From Eurosta solidaginis (lineage: Eukaryota > Arthropoda > Insecta > Diptera > Tephritidae): a stretch of DNA of 64,000 nucleotides. This document shows positions 56,271-64,000 of this stretch, in pieces. The notes beneath the pieces are model-generated. The model saw only the letters and a program-made list of their open reading frames with translations. It was not told the origin of the DNA and searched no databases. The translations under genes and the position numbers were made by a program. Where the stretch lies: positions 188,726,028-188,790,027 of the forward strand of contig NC_090324.1 of NCBI RefSeq assembly GCF_040869045.1, written 5' to 3'. Within the stretch, counting starts at the first letter, position 1. Each line of letters begins with the position of its first letter.

Positions 56271-56923
56271 CCTCCATTCGTATTTGAGTTGAGCTTGACT
56301 AAGACGAAACATTAAGAAGTTTTCTAGAATTTAACAATATACCCGACTCTATTGGCGGATCCACGGGTAGTAGGAGGAGCTGGCGAAAAGCTCCCTCCCT
56401 CCAACTTTTACCTTCTGAGGAAGTTTCTTGAGTGTTTATTTCATAATTTGCACATTGGCAGACACAAAGTGCAATGGCAAAGCCTTTAGTAGCATTTGTT
56501 GTGAAGAGTGGGTGGAGTATTATGATCTTCACTGGGTGGTGTGGTCGCGCTTTTTGTTCTGACAACGTCACGCAACCTGTATTTTTATCACTGGGCGAAT
56601 CAGAACAAAAATCCTGGGTGAGATTTAAGGTGCTCCTTCGGCACTCACAAGCAAACTTACATTCCTTGTTCCCCTCACCGTTTAGTTGAGTAGTAGAGCT
56701 GTCGCGATATGAAAATATGATGTGTCACACGTCACGAAAAGAAGGTGGAAAATAGCTCAGATTTTAATGGATAGATAGAACTACTATATCGGAACAGTGA
56801 TATGATATAACCCGCGGAAATTTGAAAAAATTCCTCCGAAACATAAGTGCACTTTGAATAGTTTTTCCAACTCCGCTTTGTTTTGCTTTAAATTTCATTA
56901 CAAAAACAAGTAAGGAAGTCTAA
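56271..56923. other. Shared non-coding interval (copy 2)
   Basis: Matches 31160-31812. No gene recognised. Confidence 0.55.
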
Positions 56924-57376
56924 AGCGCCAAATACACGACACGAACATTTCCGCGAACATTCCCGTTATGTCATGTTTCTGCGACCTTTTCTGTCGTGTA
57001 TGTTGGTGTTTGTCAGTTCGCGCAAATGTTCGCCAAAAATCAAAATATTTTAATTTTTGGCGAACATTTGCGGGAACTGTTCGTGCGTGTATGGCGAAAT
57101 AGCTCATAATCGTAGTAATTTCTGAACGGAACAAACGTGCGCGGAAAAGTAAAATGGACAATAAAAAATGTCTGAGTGAATTTATTGAGATGTATAAATT
57201 TTTTTTATGCTTAATTGCCACAGCGAGCAATATTGCTGCAGCACAATTGTTGTCCGTATTCATAGCTGTCTGAAAGAGAAGTAATGTTCGGCCAAAAGTT
57301 CGTATGGTGTATGGCCAAAGCTGCGAAAAAGATTGCGGAATGTTCGCGGAAATGTACGTGTCGTGTATTTGGCGCT
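56924..57376. mobile_element. PIF/Harbinger-type MITE, 453 bp, TSD TAA
   Basis: Both ends form a 40-bp terminal inverted repeat with one mismatch, starting AGCGCCAAATACACGACACG. It is flanked by TAA on both sides; the sister locus 31813-31815 has one TAA and no insert. The internal hairpin at 57021-57072 has 20-bp perfect arms. No ORF. The 3-bp TWA target and TIR are Harbinger-like. Confidence 0.85.
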
Positions 57377-57426
57377 TAAGTTAGCGAAAATTATATAGCC
57401 ACAGTCATTTGTCACGAAGTAACTAT

Positions 57427-58115
57427 TGTTACGTTCCAACGAAACGTGATCCAGATAAGGATAGATATTTAACACGCAAATGCAACAACAATGTGATCCA
57501 TATGGATCAATTTGTTGTTGCATTTGCATGTTAAATTTGTATCTGTATCTGGATCACTGTTTATTGAAACGCGAGGTATATTTTTTGTTGTAATGCTATA
57601 TCATGGCTGACCATGATGGAATTATAGAAGGTAGCGCATTGCGCATGTAAACATTATTTTAAAAGCAATTTTTACGTCATTTTCCTTTAGCTCTTGTTTT
57701 TTTTTTTCTCTCTTTCTTTCATTCGCTGAAGAAGTCAAGTTTGACGTATATGCGCAGAACGGAGCAATTTTGAACTCGTGAATGCACAATCTGATTTGTG
57801 TGAATTGTGATGACTGACTTCATGGCGGAGCTACACAAGGTGGCAGCATGATGACATAGCCAAAAATACAAATAAAAGTTCCATGTACTTTGTTTTTGTA
57901 AATTCGATCGGCTAGTGTGAATGAAGTTGATGTATCAAACCAAATGGAAAAAGTACAGAATCAGCTGTCCCGTGCTGCCACCTTGTATAGTTCCGCCATG
58001 ACTTACTTTATTCAATAAGAGCGATGACAGTTTAATGCTAGTATCGATTATTATGTTTATTGCTAGTATCGATTTCAATGCCTAAGGCTAGTATGTAGGT
58101 GTATTTATAACAACA
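57427..58115 (-). repeat. 3' LTR of second gypsy-type element, copy 2
   Basis: Sister of 31864-32546, with the same TG...CA ends on the minus strand and the internal MITE (about 57821-58003). Confidence 0.8.
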
Positions 58116-58187
58116 TTCCCCGCTCGGAAAGGAAAATTTCGAGATTACGTTGAGATTAATGTAGTTTTACTATTCCAATAAGTTAAT

Positions 58188-59345
58188 CTATCCTTCGTAG
58201 GGGTGAAAATTTTCATCGGAAGTTTGAAGTTGTTTCGGAACGCGCTGGCGTTGCGAACGTCTGATAGGCTGTGATAATGTCTGCTCCTCAGTAGCAGGTT
58301 CATTTTCTGACGACGTCGGTGGTTCTTCTACATCAGCTTTAGTACTGGTGTCTTGAGCTGCGATTGCTTCATCTGGTAGCTCACCATAATGATTAATTTC
58401 GTGTTCTGGGATACTGTCGCCGATTCGATGAATTTGGTTGATGTGGCATTTCCATATTCTACCATCTTCCAAGAGGACGTTCTAGTGCAATTTCCCAAGT
58501 TTTCTGAGAATAATACCAAATTGATACTTTTTATCGTAGTAATCTCGCACTGATACACGTTTCCCTTCGTACAATTTCCGACTCGACAGTTTAACTAGTT
58601 TTTCTCACTCTTTTGGTGCTATGGGCAATAGCAAATCCATCCTTGAACGAACCTGCCTATTAAACATTCGCTGTGCTGGTGATACGCCGGTGGATGGTTA
58701 ATACGATTATAACACATTAAAATGTGTGCCAAATTTGTGTCTATGTCTTTTGCACTGCTGTGCATAGCTTTGAGCTTATCTTTAAGCGTTTGCAAATACG
58801 TCTCGGCCTGTGAGTTTGTCGCCGGATGAAATGGTGCACCTCGTCGATGTGTAATTTCATTGCTTCGCAAAAATTGCTGAAACTTATTCGACGTGAGTTG
58901 TGTCCCGTTGTCGCTGACTAATACTTTTGGAATTCCAAACGTTGAGGAAATTTGAGGGTAAACTTTTTCTGGCCATTTGCTGTATGCGTCTACCAGAATG
59001 AAGAAATACTTCCCCATAAACGGTCCTGCAAAATCTATGTGTACTCTTTCAAAAACGCTTCATGGTGGATTCCAAACGTGTGTTGAAATTTTGCTAGGAT
59101 TTTTGCGACTTTGTTGGCATGAGCTACAGTTTAGAGTGATGTTTTCAACAACCGAATCTAAACCATACCAACAAATGTAGCTACATAGGTGCCAGTGTTT
59201 TCATTTTTGATGTACCAAAATGTGCCTGATGTAGTTCCCAAGCACAAGTTTCGTCAGCAGTGGAGGAATGTAAACGTGTGTCCCCATCAAAAAATAACCT
59301 TCTTCAGGTGCAAATAAATGTTGGTCTATTCCAAAGCGGTTTTCG
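58188..59345 (-). pseudogene. pol: Gypsy-type integrase 3' part of pol, copy 2
   Basis: Catalytic core 59017-58619: FFILVDAYSKWPEKVYPQIS, VLVSDNGTQLTS, FHPATNSQAETYLQTL (D and E present), then NRINHPPAYHQHSE. A frameshift near 58620-58690. The C-terminal piece 58472-58188 has IWKCHINQIHRIGD and a charged end, with an extra stop at about 58483. The upstream HHCC finger and the same in-frame stop as copy 1 near 59060 are present. No more of pol remains. Confidence 0.8.
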
Positions 59346-59397
59346 TATTAATTAATTTATTTATTTATTTATTACGGCTTAAAGCCTAATTCAAGGT

Positions 59398-60887
59398 TCA
59401 ATAAGCACTATTATATCTAATAGGTAAAGTTTTACAAAATTCATATAATTTTGCCTTAAAAACAAAGATTTCATTGCAGTTGTTAGTATCCAATGGGAGC
59501 TCGTTGTAGCCCTTTAGGCCTTTGTAAAAAATATTTTGCTTATCTATTTCTGTTCGAAATAATGGCAATTTGATATTATGTCTATTCCTAGTATTTATAT
59601 TATGTGTTTGCTCCACTAGAACTACGTTATTACTTAGATACTCAGACACATTTCTATGCTTTATATTAAATATCAACTTCATAGTGTGAAAGTAAATTTT
59701 TTGGTTGATACTCAACACACTCAACTTTTTTAATATATCAGCCGTTCTAGTATCTCTACGTTTTTTAAGAATAAACCTCATACATCTATTTTGCAGCTTT
59801 TGTTGTTTATCAATTTCTTTGTCTGCTATTATGAATAAGATCGATGGGCAATACACAAAGTGTGGTTCAATAATAGATTTATAAATAATTATTTTACATT
59901 TCTCTTGTATATACTTAGTAGTTCTCTGCGCAACACCAATCTTTTTCGCGACTTTCTCAACTGTGTGGTTTATATGTTCTTCAAATTTAAGTTTGTTATC
60001 GATTATAATTCCTAAATGTTTTATGCTACTAACTTTTTGTATGCTTTCACTATTTATTTTTAGCCCACTTAAGTCCTCATCATTAATATTTTTTCTTGTT
60101 ATGACCATATATTTTGTTTTATTTATATTAATCTTTAGCCTATTCGCGCATAGCGCTGTGTATAAGTTATTAAGGTCATTTTGCATTTTTGATACCGCAG
60201 TAGTAATATTATTATCACTTATCATAAGTAATGCATCATCCGCAAATAGTTTGATCTCGCAGTTTTGTATTGCATTTACTATATCATTTATATATATAAG
60301 GAACAAAATTGGTGCTAGAATCGAGCCTTGTGGTAAGCCTATGGGCACTTCCAATTCATCAATTATCGCTGCTTTTATAGCTGTTCGCTGTTTCCTATGT
60401 TTTAAATAACTGCCGAAGCATTCAAGCTCTATGTTTTTAATACCAATTTGTTGAATTTTCTTGATAAGATTTTCCCTTTTTACCGTTTCAAGGCTCTTTC
60501 AAGGTCAAGAAAGACAACAACCACCACCTTCTTATTATTTAGGTCGTCTTTCCACTCCGATAACAAAAAGTTAAGAGCAATTTCGCACGAATATTTTTTT
60601 CTAAAACCCGACTGTTGATTGACAAGTATTTTGTTTGAGTCTAGATGTTTTACAAATTGATCCTTAACAAAAACTTCAAGAATTTTAGCGTCACTTGGTA
60701 TGGTATTTATGGGTGGCTATATTGTCTTTTTAATTTTTTCAACTGGAATCACCGTTGACATTTTCCAATTTTCTGGTACAATACCATCTTCCAGACTGCT
60801 GTTAATTATTTGAGCGTAGAAATACCCTGTATACACTATAAAGTCTTTTATTACGCCGTCAGACAGAATTTTCCTGCCGCCTATTTT
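59398..60887 (-). pseudogene. Jockey ORF2 RT to C-terminus, copy 2
   Basis: 60354-59398 is a 318-codon frame with PIGLPQGSILAPILFLIYIND, the catalytic LFADDALLM, GIIIDNKLKFEEH and the C-terminal jockey domain. Upstream 60880-60480 carries GIVPENWKMSTVIPVEKIKK and the palm start in broken frames. The catalytic box is intact here, unlike LADD in copy 1. The ORF is split by a frameshift near 60420-60490 and by the HINE element. Confidence 0.83.
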
Positions 60888-61978
60888 TATACTCAGCGTG
60901 CTTTGTACACAGAGTATATTAACTTTGATTGGATAACGGTTGGTTGTACAGGTATAAAGGAATCGAGATAGATATAGACTTCCATATATCAAATCGTCCG
61001 TTAACACGATAACTCGAGTAAATATTGAGATATCTTCACGAATTTGGTACACGAGCTTATCTGGACCCAGAGTAGATTGGTATTGAAAATGAGCGAAATC
61101 GGATGATAACCACGCCCACTTTTTATATATATAACATTTTGGAAAACACAAAAAACCTGATTATTTAGTAAATAATACACCTAGAATGTTGAAATTTAAC
61201 AAGTGGACTGATATTGAGACTCTTGATAAAATTTTGAAAACAAATTTTTAAAATGGGCGTGGCACCGCCCACTTGTGATAAAATCAATTTTACAAATATT
61301 ATTAATCATAAATCAAAAATCGTTAAACCTATCGTAACAAAAATCGGCAGAAAGCTTGCCTTTACTATAAGGAATGCTTTGAAGAAAAATTAACGAAGTC
61401 GGTGAAGGACCACGCCCACATTAATATAAAAGATTTTTAAAAGGGTCGTGGATGAATAAAATACGCTATATCTTTGCAAAAAAGAGCTTTATGTGAATGG
61501 TATTTCATTTCCCAAGTGGATTTATAACAATAAATATAAAAAACTTCAAATTTAAAAAGATGGGCTTGGCACCGCCCCTTTTATGACTATGAAATTTTCT
61601 ATGTTTCTGAAGCCATAACTCGAAGAAAAATTAACGGATGGTAATAAAATTGGGCACATAAATTTTCCCTATAGTAGAAAATATTTCTAGTAAAAATGGA
61701 CGGGATCGGTTAAAGACCACGGCAACTTAGATATAAAACAAGTTTAAAAGGGTCGTAGACTAGAATAATAAGCTATAACTTAGCAAGAAATAGTTTTGAA
61801 TCAATGATATTTCACTTATCAAGTTTTCTTGTAAAAGGAAATGGGGAGACATTTTTTTAAACGGGCGGTGCTACGTGTGTTATAGAAAAGTAATTTATCT
61901 GAACTGAAATGTGCTATTGAAGCTCACGCTGAGTATATAATGTTCGGTTACACCCGAACTTAGACACCTTTACTTGTT
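60888..61978 (+). mobile_element. HINE/DINE-1-like element inside jockey (copy 2)
   Basis: TATACTCAGCGTG at 60888, CACGCTGAGTATA near 61925, the GTTCGG/CCGAAC hairpin, and terminal TTTACTTG. Same site and structure as 35273-36416; the CCGTCC microsatellite is deleted here. Confidence 0.7.
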
Positions 61979-62172
61979 TATTTAAACTGTTGCAGGATGT
62001 TTATAACTTCATCGGTCTTTATTTTAGGAAACTTAAATTCGGAATTGGCGTGACTACCACTGAGTGTTATATCGAAATATTTTATATTGTTATTTATTTC
62101 TATCGCACTATTTATAAAATATGTGTTAAGGCCATTTGCTAAGGCAAGTTCATCTTCTACCAAAATACCATC
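61979..62172 (-). pseudogene. Jockey ORF2 connector fragment, copy 2
   Basis: A short frame ending DEVINILQQFK, matching 36417-36611. Cut off by the duplication breakpoint. Confidence 0.65.
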
Positions 62173-62723
62173 AGTTCGAGCAGGGACAAATGAAGCCGGA
62201 ATTCCTCGTGAATTCCGGAAACGGGGAAATTTTGCGAGCCGGTTCTTAAAACTCGCGATAATGAAAACTTACAAGCTGTACCTAGCTGTTCCAATAACAA
62301 GTAAACAAATTAAATATGCACAGCTGTAGGCTGTAAGTATATATATATATATATATATATATGATAGCCTGTCGCACAGGCCTTTATTAAAAATATTAAA
62401 AGATTTAACAAAATGTATGGTAAAGCACTCACCTGGTGGTCGCTGGTAAAAGAATAAGGGAGAGTCTCTAGCTGTTCGTCCTTTTAAAGGCCCTAAGGAA
62501 CTGACGTCATTTAACGGAACCGTTTTTCGTAGAGCAAAGTCCAAAAAAGGAAAAGAAACACCAGCGGTCTCTCCAGGTGAGGTTAATGGATGTTAATGCA
62601 GGCTTTAACATGCCGCACGCCTTGCAGCATCACTGCAATATAAATTCAATATTAATATATAACCTCAGAATAAATACATTGTAAATTCATTTTTCTTAAC
62701 GCTAAAGGTTTTTGCTTGCCAGC
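62173..62723. other. Non-coding interval with (TA)n
   Basis: Contains a TA microsatellite at about 62338-62362. No gene seen; may include the non-coding end of the BEL/Pao element. Confidence 0.5.
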
Positions 62724-63700
62724 TCAGTATGGGGTTACTCCAAATATGACCCATACAAAAACAGTGTTCTGGGCAGCCGGTCGCGTCGGGGTTGCAGGCC
62801 TAAGTCCAGGACGGAGTATGGCTCCACACACGTCTACTCCCAGAATCAGAGACACGTCGCTTGAGCGGTAGAATGAGGAATCTGCCAGGAGCAGGTTGTC
62901 GAAATCATCGGCGACACGCGCATCAATAGTACGCTCAGGGGCGCTCCTTACGATTCTCCCAAAGACCTTTGCCTGGATTTGCACCCTCTCATTCTGACCC
63001 TTCAAAGTAAGGCAGCAGTGTTCCCCTTCATTCAGTGGCAGCAGATGGAGTCGTTGTGCAAGGCCCCGGGATATAGTAGATATGGGTTGTCCAAGGTCGG
63101 GGATCGCGCGTACTGCATGAGTTCGTCCCCTTGTCATTACTTTGGTCACCACGGTTTGCATAAGGACAGCAAAACCCGTCGCATTTCTGGCAGCCCATTG
63201 GATTCGCTCTCGAGCGTCTCTTAGCCCTCGGGGTTGACCTTGTTGTGCGGCGCGCCTTCGTTGGTGTCACTGTGCTCGGCGCGAGTTGGCCGAATGAGGC
63301 GGCCGAGAAAATATGGACCGGATACCCGACAGGGGTGGTCGGATTACCGGTGTTTCGGCGGTGACTGGTACAAGAGCATTTATATACTGGAGGTCTTCAT
63401 CGCTGGCATCAATCTCCAGTATTTCTTCACTTGGTCGCGGTCGCTGACTTGACCGATTTTCCACTTCGTCAAGGCCTTGTGGCACGTCAGCCTCTCGCCG
63501 TGGTGTCTCTCATAGGTGGAGAAGGCTGTGATGCTGCTCGTGGCATCGGTCACATCGCCCCGTTGACGGACAGTTGCGCTGTACATGGCGCGGTGACAGG
63601 CAATTGGCACAATGGCGGTGGAGGAGGACGGCGCGTGTTCTTTCCTCTGGTTCCATACGGGGCATCGATGGGTATTATTAGTATTGGCTCGGACCATTTT
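62724..63700 (-). pseudogene. BEL/Pao gag C-terminus and protease remnant
   Basis: On the minus strand a zinc-knuckle region at about 63615-63516 reads HCANCLSPRHVQRNC and CDRCHEQHHSLLH, the CCHC-plus-CCHH arrangement typical of BEL/Pao Gag. A stop and frame changes follow, then 63161-62724 with AIPDLGQPISTISRGLAQRL (aspartic protease-like, DUF1758) and SDVSLILGVDVCGAILRPGL ending in AAQNTVFVWVIFG, the usual ILGADxxxxI...G...AQNTxFGW pattern. RT does not follow to the left, so the element is truncated after protease. Confidence 0.78.
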
Positions 63701-63811
63701 CGTTTGAATGACTTTGAACCGAAAGAAGAAAAAAAGAAAGTTGCAAAGAGAAAATTGGTTACTTAGGGGTTTCGATAGGTAGTAGGACTAATTTAACTAT
63801 TGGCCGTGTAA

Positions 63812-63998
63812 TTTACACCACTCTACCAAGTCGCCATTCATTAGCGGGTGAATTATCCTCTTTGATAATCACTAAATCGTTAACCTCAAGATTTCGTTGG
63901 AAATGTTGCCACTTAACCCTCTTATGTAGCTCCTTCAAGTACTCTCCCTTCCATCGTTGGCAGAATCCTTGATGAATAGCTTTGAGCTTTTTCTATCG
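63812..63998 (-). pseudogene. pol: BEL/Pao pol C-terminus (DUF5641-like), cut by window edge
   Basis: The minus-strand frame from 63998 reads LKAIHQGFCQRWKGEYLKEL, KWQHFQRNLEVNDLVIIKED and NEWRLGRVV, then a stop. This is the C-terminal domain after the BEL/Pao integrase (FW..W..EYL..L..R..W........GD.V.I.......W.LGRV). It continues past the window. Confidence 0.75.
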
Positions 63999-64000
63999 GT

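Larger units (their letters stand above)
44378..62172 (+). repeat. Large direct segmental duplication, copy 2
   Basis: Sister of 14033-36611. Private to this copy are a jockey LINE at 46556-50737, a jockey 3' tail at 53273-53512, a 5' leader repeat block near 51310-51520 and a TIR element at 56924-57376. It has lost about 600 bp (the LINE 3' end plus flank) at 56258, where copy 1 runs from about 30552 to 31155. The paralogues are clearly diverged by many point differences rather than identical. Confidence 0.85.
59380..62172 (-). mobile_element. Jockey-type LINE (copy 2), cut at duplication edge
   Basis: Sister of 33780-36611 with the HINE element 60888-61978 at the same site. It stops at 62172 within the connector region, where unrelated sequence begins. 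Confidence 0.82.

Noticed and set aside
1..64000. Host protein-coding gene
   Set aside because: Every long frame with recognisable motifs belongs to a transposable element; remaining ORFs under about 120 codons lack motif or context.

Overview
The window is eukaryotic, AT-rich and built almost entirely of transposable elements. I recognise no host gene, tRNA gene or rRNA gene. The element mix points to a higher dipteran, most plausibly a tephritid fruit fly: Penelope-like elements, gypsy/errantivirus-type LTR elements, an RNase H-bearing I/LOA-type LINE with a DUF4780-like ORF1, jockey LINEs, BEL/Pao, PIF/Harbinger, and a repeat family shaped like DINE-1/Helentron-associated elements. That is an inference from family composition; the species cannot be read from this sequence.

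Layout. 1-8757: a Penelope-like array, with two partial inverted copies (minus) meeting two head-to-tail copies (plus) that keep intact 847- and 838-codon ORFs. 9009-9297: a jockey LINE scrap. 9298-14766: a decayed minus-strand errantivirus-type gypsy element with LTRs, gag, RNase H, integrase and env remnants; protease and most RT are missing. 15838-25611: a complete gypsy-type element, 469/468-bp LTRs and a 4-bp CTTT target duplication, carrying leader ORFs (one an apparently myristoylated membrane protein), gag, a broken pol, and a nested HINE-like repeat. 26340-30981: an I/LOA LINE. 31864-33779: the 3' half of another gypsy-type element. About 33780-37030: a jockey LINE split by a HINE-like element. 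37276-41866: a HINE-like element with about 24 copies of a 128-bp satellite. 42290-44060: a SINE-like motif, a Harbinger transposase relic and a LINE tail.

The main structural feature is that 14033-36611 recurs in the same orientation at 44378-62172. Removing copy-specific insertions leaves the same order: errantivirus leader and LTR, RTE-like scrap, I/LOA LINE, gypsy 3' half, jockey with its HINE. Copy 1 alone has the 9.8-kb gypsy insertion; copy 2 alone has a jockey LINE (46556-50737), a jockey tail (53273-53512) and a Harbinger-type MITE (56924-57376). The empty sites in the sister copy define target duplications and relative ages. After 62172 comes BEL/Pao debris on the minus strand.

No cellular pathway is encoded. 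The coding material is selfish replication machinery (RT, endonucleases, integrases, transposase, gag, env), most of it broken by frameshifts, stops or deletions. The best preserved coding units are the two Penelope ORFs and the small membrane-protein ORF of the 15838-25611 element.
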